Assembly: GCA_034509735.1 (NCBI GenBank) | Contig: JACGWO010000010.1 | Coordinates: 15,203,193 to 15,267,192, forward strand | DNA length: 64,000 nt | Direction: 5' to 3' | Origin: Sesamum alatum | Taxonomy: Eukaryota > Streptophyta > Magnoliopsida > Lamiales > Pedaliaceae | Shown: positions 1-11,644 of the stretch, piece by piece | Layout of the letters: the number at the start of each line of letters is the position of its first letter | How positions within the stretch are numbered: position 1 is the stretch's first letter | The notes under the pieces: generated by a model | Seen by the model: only the letters and a program-made list of their open reading frames with translations | Database searches by the model: none | What the model was told of the DNA's origin: nothing | Translations under genes and position numbers: made by a program

Positions 1-523
1 GGGGCGGCGCCGGGCGGGATCTGGGATGGGGAGGAGAGGGCGGCGACATGGCGACGGGGGCTCGGGCTGACGTGGTGGCGCTGGCGACGTCGGCGGGGTG
101 GACGGCGACGGGGAATGGAGATGGGGTAGTTGTGGCCGCGGGGAGGGGGGTGGATTCAGGGGTTTTTTTCTTTTTTTGTTTTTTATAATAATAATATATA
201 TTTCATTAAAAATATTAGATATTTTATATAAAGAATAGTATTTATATTATTTAATAAGTAATTTAATTATTAATAAATTATATATATAATATTATATATA
301 AAATAAAGTTTTATTTTCAAAAAAATCAGCCCCAGATGCAAGAAGGGCGAGTGCATTACACACTCCCCTCTAAGGGGGTAAATTGCTTCAATTTTAAGAA
401 TACAAGAGTGTAATTTGGTAAAAAATTTTCACAGGGAGGTAATTTGCTCATTTCCTATATCACAGGGAGTAATTTGCATATTTCCCATTATCAATATATT
501 AGGGGTAATTTGCATTTGACCCC
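1..523. repeat. Right part of a Mutator-like element with GC-rich core
   Basis: The first ~160 bases are very G-rich and change abruptly to AT-rich DNA. The element appears to end in GGGGTAATTTGCATTTGACCCC, which matches in reverse complement the left end of the element at 9672-10608. That element has the same order: GC-rich core, AT-rich flank, then blocks of the type 'ggtaaattgc'. The left half lies outside the window. The GC-rich part has no convincing ORF. Confidence 0.45.
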
Positions 524-2415
524 TAAAAGTTATATCGTGTCAAAATTAATCACTTAGCATATACTTTTAAAATTCTCTCCAAAATTTTAACTAATTTTAT
601 CTTTTATTGTAGTAAGACTCAACTTTCACACAAAAGTCGCATTTTGCTGTATTGAGGATTTGAATGAATAAGAGATAACTCATGACTTCGTGAAAATGTG
701 AAGTTTCTTTCTTTATGAATAATGATTACATGTGCACTAACTTAGTTTCATTTCATCATCAAACTCCTATTTCTCCCTCTTTTGACCTTCAAAATAAATT
801 AATGCGATTACTTTAGAAGATTCCCAAAGAGGCTGCTAAAAGCGCGTCCACTTAATCCGCTTCCCATTGGCTTTCCTTCAATTTTTTTTATTTATTTTTT
901 TTTGCTATCTAATAATAATTCAAAACTTTTTCCAAAAACCCATTTTGCCTCCTAAATATTAATTTCTCTTTTATTTTAAAGTTTCCTAATTGGGCATTGC
1001 TAAATTTGATGTCATATTAGTAATATAAATTTGTTGGATGTCCAACATAGAAGCGCTTTTTTAAAGTTGCATGAATGTTCCCATGAGTTGTAATCTGATC
1101 ATTAGTTCTTACTCTTAAAACATAATTGGTTTTGTGGCATTATAAATAAAAAATAATAATTTTAATGACCAAAATATTATTAAAAATATTAAATTTATTT
1201 TTCTTTATACGTGTTAAATGATAAAAAAAATATATTATCATTATAATAAGTTTTATAATTTAGTACTGACAGTTATTGCGCAAAAAATATCGCTAGTCCT
1301 AGTTATTGACAGATAAATTGTGCATAAAATTATTACTAAAAATTGATAAAACATGTGTAACAACATACAAGTGAGAACACATTTAGTCGTCACTATATTT
1401 GTGCTATCACTACAAATTTATTACTACTTATCAATAGTGACACATTACGAACTTTTCAATCATAAATTTTTGAAGAATTATATTGTAAAAAACCAAAAAT
1501 ATTGTCGTTTAAATATATATTCGGGTACAACTTTAAAATTAGTATTAATATTTTATTTTTAATATTATCTTTTATCGTTGCAAACAATAAATTATTTATT
1601 ATCAATCATAAGTGATATGGCAAAATTCAAATTGGCATAAAATACATCGTCACAATTAATTAAATTGCGAGAATCATGTCATCCACAATAATTATGAATC
1701 ACGATTCCCGATAATAAGGACTGACAATCAAGGAGTGTATTAATGGGATGACTACGGAGCGAGATTACTAAAGTGTTCTCCGAATAACTACCAAATTTAG
1801 TTAGTTTCAGAGAGTACAAGACGAACAAAAAAAAAATTACTTTCCTTATTTCTCAAATAGTATAAATATGTCTTCCTTAGCTCATTTGAGGAGGTTGGAT
1901 TTCAAAGAGAGAAAGAGAAATTGAAAGAGCTCTAGCTCATTTGTACATATTTTTTAAGTGAAAGTAATTAATTATTATTAATTAAAGTAAATCGATTACA
2001 ATCAGTCCTGTCGAATATCAATATCTAACAGAGATAATTACAACAATCATACTCTGAACAACAATATCACATAAACTAAACCTAAACAACATTTTACTAT
2101 TACAGTATATAAATAATGTCTATTATACAATAGACAACATCCCAAACATTCGTGGGATTCGAAACTACATATTGAGTACTGCAATTGTACCATCAATTTT
2201 ACAAATATGTCCTTTATGGCTTTCCATTAATTTTACATTACAGTAAAACTTTTTGGGGGCAACTCTTGTCAACCCATTGACATGTACAAAATCGAACTGC
2301 CCACTTGATTAGGGCAAGAGGCTTTTTTTCTAGTATCCTCTTTTTGGTGGGGGAGGGTGGAGCCTTGATGAAAAATAATTTTGATGTATATTTTATTCTC
2401 CAATTATAGTTTAAC
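524..2415. other. Unassigned AT-rich intergenic DNA
   Basis: No gene is supported. The one open frame of about 70 codons (1353-1562) has AT-driven composition and no recognisable domain. No element ends with target duplications were identified. Confidence 0.5.
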
Positions 2416-2418
2416 TTA

Positions 2419-2717
2419 GAGGGTGTTTGGCTAAGCTTATAAACTCCTCAAAACATCTTATAAGATGTTTGAGAGCATATAAGTTTTAAAAAACTGTTTG
2501 GTAATTTTTTATGTAAAGAGCTTATAAGATTTTAAAATAAGATGTTTTGGATCTTATAAGCTCTTTAGAAAAAAGTTAACATCCTCCAACTTTTTTCTTA
2601 AGATCTTATAAGCTTTACAAAATTAATGTGTAATTAGACAAAAATACCCTTCATTCACACACCCACACCCACACATGCACACACTCTTACACACACACTC
2701 ACTCACTCTCTCTCTCA

Positions 2718-2753
<36 letters not shown>

Positions 2754-3449
2754 CACACACACACCCTTACACACACAAATACACTTTCTCTCACTTAAGA
2801 TTTTAAATCATTTTATTGGTATTTAATTTCTCTTTCAATTAAAAAGGAGAAATTATTTCATTACTTTATAAATTATTATTTATGAAAAAAAAAATAAGAT
2901 TGCTATTGATATTATATTTACTGAAAAAAATATAAATTAACGACATTAAAAATTATACGACTAGAAAATAGTCATTTCTTTAACAAAGAGAATATCAATT
3001 ATATATCAATATCGATATTCGACTAACATTAATGTACATATATATTATTTTTATTCAAAATATTATGTAATAATTTTCATCATTTTTTTATATTTTTTAA
3101 AAAAATATTATCTATTAAATTTTTATTAAAAGTTAAACTAATGTGTACTACTTATGAAAGTATTTTTAAAATAATAACATACAACATATGTCAAGAAAAT
3201 GACAACTTATTTGATTCTAATAGTAACATGTCCTTTTTGGTCATTTTGCAATAAAAAGACCTTATTATGTCAAACACACTAACATTTTATAAGATGCAAA
3301 AACATCTTATAAATTATAACATCTTATTTTATCCAAACACTTTAGATTTTATTTTTAAAATAAGATCCAACATCTTATAAGCTCCTAAAACATCTTATAA
3401 GATGTAGGAGCTTATAAGTTGTTTTAAAAAAGTTTAGCCAAACACCCTC
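2419..3449. mobile_element. Tourist-like (PIF/Harbinger) non-autonomous element
   Basis: The ends are perfect inverted repeats: GAGGGTGTTTGGCTAA at the left and its reverse complement at the right. The element is flanked by TTA on both sides (2416-2418 and 3450-3452), the 3-bp TWA target duplication typical of PIF/Harbinger. Subterminal blocks 'acatcttataagatgt' are also inverted. The interior is AT-rich with a (CA)n/(CT)n microsatellite around 2640-2790 and no transposase. At 1,031 bp it is long for a MITE. Confidence 0.85.
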
Positions 3450-3477
3450 TTACTAATTAAAACGTGATCAACGCTTA

Positions 3478-3780
3478 GGATTAAAGTCATTTTTGTCCTG
3501 TAATTATGCTCCATACTCATTTTAGTCCTTTATCTTTTTAGGGTTTCAAAAAAGTCCTGTAATTTTTTAATTGTCACAATTTTTTTCCTCCTTTCGCCAG
3601 AATTTCTTCAACGTTGCCGGAAATGTCTGAAATTCGGGCCGCCACATCAGACATTTCCGGCAACTTTGGAGAAATTCCGACAAAAGGAGGACCAAAATCG
3701 TGACAATTAACAAGGTACAGAACCTTTTTGAAACTCTAGAATGATAAAGGACTAAAATGATAATGGGAGTCCTTTAAGCC
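3478..3780. mobile_element. Mutator-like MITE, family A copy 1
   Basis: This 303-bp inverted-repeat element has ends of the type 'ggattaaag...gtcctg' and '...ggactaaaatga...ctttaagcc'. It is flanked by the 9-bp duplications CAACGCTTA (3469-3477) and CAACGATTA (3781-3789), which match at 8 of 9 positions. The centre is a palindrome built on TTGCCGGAAATGTCTGA. There is no coding sequence. The 9-bp duplication points to Mutator-type transposition. Confidence 0.75.
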
Positions 3781-3789
3781 CAACGATTA

Positions 3790-3945
3790 ATTGCATGTAG
3801 TATTGTCCTGTCTAATTTTGTATAAGTACTATAATTTTGTCTTGAAAAATGCCTTTGCCGGGATGAGGAGACATCGAGACTTATGAGCCACTCAATTTTC
3901 TCTTTTGCAATTGATATAGGACCGTGCCTACATCATTATTCTCTT
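3790..3945 (+). repeat. Short ~155-bp repeat, solo copy
   Basis: This is a diverged copy of the repeat pair at 4789-5178. Shared landmarks in order are 'tattgtcc', 'tttgtataagt', 'ttttgtcttgaaaa', 'gaggagac', 'acttat', 'gcaatt' and 'gcctacatca'. It looks like a solo terminal repeat of a TRIM-type miniature retroelement; that class assignment is inference. Confidence 0.5.
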
Positions 3946-4680
3946 TTTATTCTCAAAAGGGATAAATGTCAATCAAAATTTTAATCATATATATATATAT
4001 ATTAAGCTAATTTCGAGGGTCCCTCAAGAATTATATAAATAATTTACAAAAACCAAAGTTTGAAAAATAGAGAAAAAATGGAGAGAGAAGTCCAAGTTAA
4101 AGAACATGAGCTAAGGCAGTGGACAAAGCAATTTTCACCTAATAAAGCAAAAGAAAAGGACTTCCATTGAAAATTGGGAAAGCAGATAAAGGAATAAAAG
4201 CCCACGTTTAAGACTAAAGACAAAGGAAACTTCATCTTTATGTATGTCGCAATGTGGAAAAAAAAAAAATAAAATCAGATATTAAACTTGAATTATATAG
4301 AATTTCAAGAACTATAATAGTAATAATAACTAGTATGTGAAACACATTTTATGTACACAATTTTTAAAATTATTGAAAATAAAATATTTAATTTCTATAA
4401 ATTATGTTATTTAATTTCGTAGAGTAAGAAACTACCTAAATATATATATATATATAAGATAATAAGATAATATTAATATTTTGATTTATTAAAAATTATT
4501 CATATAAGTCGGAGAGATGAAAAAATGCATAAGAGAAAAAAAACTATCGAACGTAGTTATGAAAGGCCATGATAAGTCTGGAAGTTAATAATAATTAATT
4601 AATTTAAAATTTTTAAATATAAATACAAACCATAATTAGGGAGGACACCCAAAGAGTGCTCTTTCTTAATAATAAATTAT
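3946..4680. other. Unassigned AT-rich intergenic DNA
   Basis: Low-complexity AT-rich sequence with short (TA)n tracts near 3990 and 4440. No gene and no element ends are visible. Confidence 0.5.
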
Positions 4681-4682
4681 AG

Positions 4683-4683
<1 letters not shown>

Positions 4684-4716
<33 letters not shown>

Positions 4717-4770
4717 CAACAACAACAACAAGAACAACGATGATGATGATGATGATAATGATGATGATAT
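4684..4770. repeat. Compound trinucleotide microsatellite
   Basis: An uninterrupted run of AAT units passes into AAC units and then ATG/GAT units. A minus-strand poly-isoleucine/valine frame here is an artefact of the repeat, not a gene. Confidence 0.9.
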
Positions 4771-4788
4771 GCAGCTTGCGTCTCATTC

Positions 4789-5178
4789 GGTGTCCCATTG
4801 CGCGAGATATTATTTGCTCTGATTTTGTATAAGTCTCATATTTTTATCCTGAAAATGCTACTCGCTAAGAAGAGGAGACTTTGGAACTTATAAGTCGTTT
4901 AAGTTCTTCGTCTGCAATTAATGTGGGACACTTGCCTACATCATCAGTCCCAAACGAGGGGCTTGGGACTGGCACATGACCTCACATACGGCGCCAAATA
5001 AATGCGACTTGGGACTCGATTGATGCCCCATTGCGTAAGGTATTGTCCGCTATGACTTCGTATGAGTCTCACAGTTTTGTTTTGAAAAAACGGCTCGCAC
5101 GAAAGAAAAGGGTTTGGAGCTTATAAACTATTCAAACTCCTCATTTACAATCAATGTAGGACGTTTGGCTACATCAAA
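4789..5178 (+). mobile_element. TRIM-like element: two ~155-bp direct repeats
   Basis: Two diverged direct repeats lie at about 4789-4945 and 5021-5178. Each starts TG..CCCATTGCG, contains 'tattgtccgct'-type and 'gagtctca' blocks, and ends '(g/a)ggac...cctacatca'. The ~75 bp between them has no clear primer-binding site. The pair has the layout of a terminal-repeat retrotransposon in miniature, but a simple tandem duplication cannot be excluded. Confidence 0.45.
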
Positions 5179-5533
5179 TAATAAAACTAAGTTTTCTGTA
5201 CAATGAGTAAAAAATTCTAATGAAACCCATAAAAGTTGTTTGAAACTTTTAGTTATAGTTATTGCCCAATTAATTTCTTGCTGCAATTCTTATATGGGTT
5301 ACTTATTAATGACCTTTATAGGAAAAGTTGATTGAACAGGTCAAGGATCGGCCACAGTTTTACCCGACCCGATTCGATTCGATTTACCTATTCTTAATAT
5401 CACTTGCCAATCGGAAAAATTATCGAGCACCGATAATACAACCACGTGGATCTATACATGTATTGACACGTAAAACTCTTTATAAATACTTACTATCATT
5501 CACCTATAAAAGGTACACCATTGATATATATCT
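5179..5533. other. Unassigned intergenic DNA
   Basis: No element ends were recognised. A ~70-codon plus-strand frame (5328-5543) runs into the end of the next MITE and has no recognisable domain, so I do not call it a gene. Confidence 0.5.
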
Positions 5534-5542
5534 TAAAATTTA

Positions 5543-5968
5543 GGGTAAATTACAGTCACCTCCTCTAAGGTTTGGCGTAATTACAAATACCATCTCGTTG
5601 TTTAAAAAATTATAAATACCCCCCTGAGATTTGTAATATTTAACCAAAGGCTTAAAATTGACCATTTCGCCCTTGAATTTTTTATTAAAATTGTAGAATA
5701 ATCAGCGGAGATAAATTGCATTATTGCTCCTCTGTGTAAAAAACTTAAGAAACATCTCCCCACGCATTGTAGTCCAAAAAAAATTAAGAATTAAATAAAA
5801 AATAATTCAGTGCATAAGGGCATTTTGGTCGGTTCACTCATAAAAATGGATGAAAATTAGTTATTTGTTAGATAGTTACAAACCTCAGTGAGTATTTGTA
5901 ATTTTTTAAACAACGAGAGGGTATTTGTAATTATACCAAATCTCAGGAGATATAGCTGTAATTTACCC
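5543..5968. mobile_element. Mutator-like MITE, family B copy 1
   Basis: This 426-bp element has inverted ends GGGTAAATTACAG and CTGTAATTTACCC and longer imperfect arms sharing the 'ctcgttgttt' and 'gtatttgtaatt' blocks. The 9-bp sequence TAAAATTTA is present exactly on both sides (5534-5542 and 5969-5977). No coding sequence. A second, truncated copy is at 21583. Confidence 0.85.
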
Positions 5969-5977
5969 TAAAATTTA

Positions 5978-7309
5978 TCTATTTGATTCTGTCCGCTTTA
6001 AGACCTTAGGTGACTTAAAGCGTTATAAATAAGATGGATGGTAGTGGTACCCCAACAAACCTATCGGGTGTTTCTTGTTCCTAAGTTCCCCCTTTTTAAT
6101 TTCCAAGGTAAGTTATGCTACATTTGGATGGAAAGATTTGCGCTTGAGGAAACATGTCAGATAACATAATTTGAATATGTTTGTATTAAAAAAATTTGAA
6201 ATCCAACGATATTACACGAGACAAATTGAAAGTAGAATGATTTAAATTAATTCCTTTATAATAGAAAATCATTCAAACAAATGCAAATTATTTGTTGTTG
6301 AATATCTGAAATTCATAATTTCATATTCATCAATCAAAACACAACATAAGAGTATGTATTACCAGCTAATTTCACAAGAATTCCCCTGATTCACTTGACT
6401 TGACGTAGACCTCAACTTGAATCAAATTATTCAGATGGAATTAGATCAGAATTCCCACCACGAATATATCTGATATGGGGGCTACATCATGGCATCTTAA
6501 AATGATATGTAAATGCCCCCAAACTCATTATTATTACTAGTAATTTTGATACACCCTATATGTGTGCAACTTCTGAAAATATTTATAAAAGTTTATTATA
6601 TGATAAAGTATATACAAAATAATAAGTTAGTATTAAATTTATAATAAAATTATGATAAAAATAATAAAGAAATAGTTATAAAAAGATAATGGACGAGTGA
6701 GAAGTTAAATGAAAAAAATAAATATACAATAAAAAAATAAGCCAAAAATGGGAGAGACACCAAAGAGGTGTTCTCTCTTAATATATAGTATAGATTATTA
6801 AAAAAAATGTCCAATGATCCGTGCCAGTCTTATTTGAGTCGTACCAAACTGGCCTCGATACGACTTGAGCCCAAGTTAGTACAAACAAATAATGACCACA
6901 CACGATTATTTCTATTTTTATGGTTCATGTGCAATCATACAGTTCGAGAATACTTATAAGTACTGATCTTTTATACATCCAATCCAACTTTTGCTACCCT
7001 TGACTATTTTTACGATCTCATATTTCATCCGTTACGACTTTATTGACTTAAGTATTGAAAAATTATAACTGGAATTTTTCCAATTTTACTCACATATTTC
7101 TTTCTTGTAGGAGATGCAATCAAATTTCAGGTCTTACCTAAGCATCTGGACTTTTCCTAAAATAGATTTAATCCCATAAAATCTATTAATTCTAACACAC
7201 ACAACAATACCAGATTTATCGACTAATGCTGAAAGGAGATCCTAGCATATGATCTTTTTTTCACATTCTTTTCTAGTTTGAAGCAAAGATAATTTAGAGT
7301 TTGTATCGA
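5978..7309. other. Unassigned intergenic DNA
   Basis: Mostly AT-rich with no supported gene. The part near 6100-6360 has a loose inverted-repeat look ('acatttggatgg' against 'catt(c/t)aaacaaatg') that may be an old MITE, but I could not fix its ends. Confidence 0.4.
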
Positions 7310-7318
7310 AAAGAAAAA

Positions 7319-7601
7319 GGGATAATTAGATTTACACCCCTGTTTATAGTCTATTTACATAAATAATCATTTTCTTTTATAATTATAAAAATCATCATTG
7401 GCTGTAGAAAGAAAAAATAGGGGATAGTTTGTGTAAATAATATTTATATTTTTGGGAGATAGATGTTTAATTTTTCAAAAAATATGGATGAATTATGTAA
7501 ATACTATAGATACTTTTTATGAGTATATTTGTATAATTTTTTAAAAGATATAAATGATTTGTGTAAATAAATCATAAGAAGATGATAAATTTAATTAGCC
7601 C
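7319..7601. mobile_element. Mutator-like MITE, family C copy 1
   Basis: The 283-bp element has inverted ends GGGATAATTAGATTTAC and 'aaatttaattagccc'. Flanking 9-mers AAAGAAAAA and AAACAAAGA match at only 7 positions and are low complexity, so the target duplication is weak. A better preserved relative is at 61167-61435, with the same 'atagtctatttacataaat' block near its left end. Confidence 0.6.
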
Positions 7602-7610
7602 AAACAAAGA

Positions 7611-8170
7611 AAAACATACCCGAAAGTGGAAATTTCATATTTAGGTTTCTTAATTGAAAAGTCAATTAAAAAAAGAAAATAAAACGAAGACTCTCACCGA
7701 ACACACTTAGTATCCTTACCAAAAAAAAAAAAAACAAAAAAAAACAAAGGGTAGGGAGCCATCGAAAAAGACATGAATGATTGTGCAGAGTGAGAGGATA
7801 GTGTGCGTGAAAAATCAAAAGGGATGGGGGCTCCACATATATCTACTAGTACTAGTAGTATATGACACCTTCATTATGCTTTTCGTAAAGTCAACCCTTC
7901 GAGTATTCTTCGATGGCATCCCACAATAGTAGAATAAAAGTGGTATAATTGAGGGCCGTATGATTATGGCATCATCATCTTTTAGACAAGAAGATGAAAA
8001 AAAGTATGTTGACATCATCCGAGTGGGTATGGTGATGTTTTATATGTAAGTTTGTACTTACATAAACTATCAGATATTGGATCATACATGATATTATCAT
8101 TGATACAGGGAGAAAATATCTTGAATAAAGACATGACCTTGTATGGGAATACTTACGGGATGCACAAGTA
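7611..8170. other. Unassigned intergenic DNA
   Basis: A-rich tracts near 7720-7750 and otherwise unremarkable sequence. Minus-strand frames of 67-123 codons between 7815 and 8346 have no domain and fall across repeat sequence; I do not call them genes. Confidence 0.45.
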
Positions 8171-8239
8171 TGGGGGATGGACTTAGGATGGAATAATACG
8201 AAGGGAGGCGGCACGCGCCAGACTATGACCCTACGGGTA

Positions 8240-8400
8240 AAATTATTTTTAAAATGCAAAAAAAAAAATCGAATATATAGGCAAAAATGGGGTTTAAACC
8301 CCCGTCTTTTGCCTTTGTCAGCAAGGAGTGTCAGCCTCGCTGACACTCAAGTGTTAATAGAGATGGGGTTTGAACCCCCGTCTCTCTTGAAGACTGTGTG
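8240..8400. repeat. Hairpin-rich repeat sharing a motif with the MULE at 50754
   Basis: Two blocks of the form 'ggggttt(a/g)aacccccgtct' flank the palindrome 'gtcagc...gctgac'. The same signature, GACGGGG plus a palindromic TTTGTAACCCCGTC followed by a hairpin in front of an AT-rich tract, occurs in both arms of the Mutator-like element 50754-60596. This may be an eroded end of a related element. Boundaries are uncertain. Confidence 0.35.
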
Positions 8401-8559
8401 AAGGTTGGGTTTCACGTGAAAGGTGATTAGTGCATGCTTCATAGAAGCATGCATTGCATACAGGTGGTAGGATTTCTTGTATAAAATGGGGGTGAAGTGA
8501 ACAATTCTTCACTTCATTCTTCACTTCACCCCTTTACCTCCCAAAATCATTCAACATTT

Positions 8560-9005
8560 AGTGTCCGAAAATTTTAAAAAGACACCATTTTTTTTTTCAT
8601 TTTTAAAATAATTTTACCGACCCTACGATACACGTGGAAAGGCAAATTAGAGGATGAAAGGGTACGACACGAGCAACAAGGAAGTACGAGGACAATCCTC
8701 CCATCGTAATAGGACAATAGAGATCTAGAGAATCCCATGTGAAACCTAACAACGATATGCCCCCTTCTCTCTGACAGAGATCTTTTGTAGGATCGAACGA
8801 AGATTCGGGAAGATAACGATAAGATCTCGCTCGGATTTGGTATGAGGGAACTCATCGCCTAGGCCTATAAATACACGACCCCAAAAAGCAGAAGGGGGCA
8901 AGCAAAAAGCGGGAAAAGAGAAAAAGAGCAAAAAAAGTTTAGATCGATGAAGTCAGCATTTTCTTCGACCCGGAACATTATTCTAGAGTACCCCTAATTT
9001 GATCC
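8560..9005 (+). repeat. Possible solo LTR
   Basis: The segment has LTR-like layout: non-AT-rich upstream sequence, a TATA-type box in GCCTATAAATACACGACC at about 8871, then a purine-rich leader. I found no 5-bp target duplication and no internal retroelement sequence nearby, so boundaries and class are tentative. Short frames here (up to 93 codons) are not gene-like. Confidence 0.3.
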
Positions 9006-9661
9006 ATATCAATCATCATGTTTTAATTCAATCATTCACAGCTCATATGGGTACATATTCACACGGATGACATCAAATTTTCCCATCTTGAGGTCTAATG
9101 TAGGGCTACTAGTTTAGTATTATGTCATTTCATTCAGTTTCAGGTTGATAAATTAGTCCTTATATATTTGCGGTCACAGATGTTGGTAAGATAATATTAG
9201 GTCAATTTTAGATATAGTTATTCGATACTTGAATTAGTGAGACTGATATGATAATAGTTCAAGTAATTAAAAAAGGCAATAGAAAACATATACGTACTTG
9301 ACATTTGGGATCTACGTATTCATAGTAATGCCGAATTATATGACCCAACATGCATTGTCGATCTAGGCAGATCAAACAATTATGGAGATCAATGATATCA
9401 TCGAGTTAGATTCAGATAAGAGTAAAACGTGTGCAGAATCTTGGAGTGTTTTGGTCATTTTGACAAGTATTGTGGGTATTTTAGTCATTTTACGTAATCT
9501 GAATGTGGTCCCTATATTACGACATATTGGGGAAGAAAAAGAGAAACTCTAGCTAGGAGCAAGTACTTCCTAATCAGACTATTCGCTTTTTAGCGTTGAT
9601 GCATTTGTATAAGTTATTCTATAAAGAAACTTAGCTCGATACGTTTAGATTTTTTATTTCA
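9006..9661. other. Unassigned intergenic DNA
   Basis: Mixed sequence with no frame, element end or repeat that I can assign. Confidence 0.5.
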
Positions 9662-9671
9662 TTTAATATAT

Positions 9672-9998
9672 GGGTTAAATGCAATTCATACCCCCCCCCC
9701 TCCTGTGTTTTTAAAAATGGACAAAAACCTTCCTAACGCGTTTCGTGAATGACATGCGCGTGTTTTTTTATTTATTTTTATTCTTAATTTAAAGTTTAAA
9801 ATAATATTCATGCCCTTATTTAAAAATCATTGGATCTTATCAATCTAAGACCCAAATTTAACTAATAAATCAATGGTATAAATTTATCCAATTTGAATCA
9901 ACAGCTTAGATTTAAATGAATAAAAATGAAAATTATATATTATATATAATTAAATTATATAGATATAGATAATAATTATATATTATATATATCTATAG

Positions 9999-10048
<50 letters not shown>

Positions 10049-10608
10049 AGGGAGGTGGGCGCCGAGTGGAGGAGGGGAGCAGGCGATGGCTGCTTGGGGA
10101 GAAAGGGGAAGGTGGGCTGACGGGGAGATCTGGGAGGAAGGGTTTGCAGCGGCGGCGAGATCTTGGGAGGGGGTGGGCCGCCGTCGATATCTGGGGAGGA
10201 CATGGGCAACAACGGGATTTAGGGAGGAGGTGGGCAGCGGGAAGGGGAGGGGGAGAAGGAGGCGGTGGCGACGCTCCTAAAGGGGGTGGAGGTGGCAGCG
10301 TGAGGTGGGGGGGAGATGGGGCAGTGATGGCGCGAGGTGAGGGCGACGGGGCATGATGGGAGCGGCGGTGACAGCGGTGGTCGCCGGAAAAGAAGAGAAA
10401 AAGATAAATATATATTATGTTATCTATTAATATATTTATATAATGCATATATTAATATATATATATATTAAATATATACATTATATTTTTTAAATTTTAA
10501 AAAATATGACCAGAGGCACTGGGGGCGCATGCATGTTGTGCACCACTGATCATAGGGGGGTATTTGCTCTATTTATCAAAACACGAGGTAAATTGCATTT
10601 TTTTTTCT
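9672..10608. mobile_element. Mutator-like element with GC-rich interior
   Basis: The left end GGGTTAAATGCAATT and the right end AGGTAAATTGCATT are inverted repeats that extend into 'ctgtgttt' and 'aaaacac'. The flanks share TTTAATATAT (9662-9671 and about 10609-10618). A (TA)n(GA)n microsatellite at about 9995-10045 leads into a G-rich core to 10390. Frames in the core (up to 151 codons, Pro/Ser- or Gly/Arg-rich) follow from base composition. The core could be captured gene DNA, as in Pack-MULEs, but I recognise no donor. Confidence 0.55.
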
Positions 10609-10618
10609 TTTAATATAT

Positions 10619-11068
10619 ATATATATATGCCATACATAGAAAGATTACATTCTATATTTTATTTGAAGAATGATTTTATACGCGTAACGTGTAAATGTTA
10701 AATTAAATAGAAGATGCAACAGAATTTAGAATAAAAAATTTAATCCAATTCTCACAAATCTTGTAATTCTGTTCAGAATTTTAAATTAGAACAAGTTATA
10801 ATTAAAATCGAGCTCGTGAGTCATCCTAGTACCATCATCTCGACCAGAATCGCACTCCAAACTAGAGGACTTTTACCTGCTAGTCGTATGCATATTCGAT
10901 TAAAATACCTTTTGATTAGAATATTTCTATCTATATTTCATCGAAGTTCAAAAAAAAAATCTACAAAATTGTGTTGGGAGAATACCATCCTCTAAAATTT
11001 GATGTAATTACACGTGAGCTCCTTATAATTTGAGAAATTACATCGTCTGAAATGTGACATCCATGATC
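10619..11068. other. Unassigned intergenic DNA
   Basis: AT-rich sequence up to the target site of the Ty3/gypsy element. No gene or repeat recognised. Confidence 0.5.
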
Positions 11069-11073
11069 CATTC

Positions 11074-11595
11074 TGATGGGGATGTAACCCAAATATCAAG
11101 AAAAGACACAAATGGCCCTGAAAAAGGGCCAAAATCACCAAAAAGCCCATAGATCGCGCACTGCCCCATCGGGCCGGGTCACGCGACCCGGGCCGTACCC
11201 GAAGCTAGGTGTCCTAAATCTAGACCCTTGAAGAGTAGACAACTCAAGTTTTGAGATGAGTCCACGTGGACCAGGCAAGTACATACATTTGGTCCTATAA
11301 ATATACGTACCCCATAACATTTATAGTAAGTTATTCAGGTTATTCAACCACATTTACTATATCGAATCACCATATTGCCATCTCGACCTATACTTACTTA
11401 AGCATCGGAGGGTCTTCGCCGGGGACACTCCCGACTAGCCTGACGTGCTTTCTTCTTCTCACGGATACACGAGTCTGGGAAGCCTAGGAGATCGTTCAGT
11501 AGATATACTCAGTGAAGTGCTCGATTGAGATCACAGGTTTTAGTGATGTACTCAGTGAGGTACTCGCTTGGGATCACATGAGGTGACCCGGATCA
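11074..11595 (+). repeat. 5' LTR of Tat-1
   Basis: Starts TGATGGGGATGTAACCC and ends GGATCA. It aligns by eye with 20523-21051. The likely promoter is the TATA-type box in TCCTATAAATATACG near 11295. The 3' LTR has about 20 extra bases around the 'cgacccagatcg' block and many substitutions, which points to an old insertion. Confidence 0.88.
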
Positions 11596-11597
11596 AT

Positions 11598-11615
11598 TGG
11601 CGCCGTCTGTAGGAA
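11598..11615 (+). promoter_or_regulatory. Primer-binding site of Tat-1
   Basis: TGGCGCCGTCTGTAGGAA lies two bases after the 5' LTR. The TGGCGCC start is typical of plant Ty3/gypsy primer-binding sites. I have not matched it to a specific tRNA. Confidence 0.75.
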
Positions 11616-11644
11616 ATATCTTAGAAGAGCATTCATAGTTCAAG

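Noticed and set aside
4613..4798. Minus-strand frame rich in Ile and Val that looks like a membrane peptide
   Set aside because: It is the translation of the AAT/AAC/ATG microsatellite at 4684-4770.
7975..8401. Overlapping frames of 74 and 123 codons on opposite strands
   Set aside because: They lie across a hairpin-rich repeat and have no recognisable motif.
9993..10448. Proline-rich frame of 151 codons, and Gly/Arg-rich frames on the other strand
   Set aside because: The composition follows from the G-rich core of a transposon; there are frames on both strands, no domain and no splice context.
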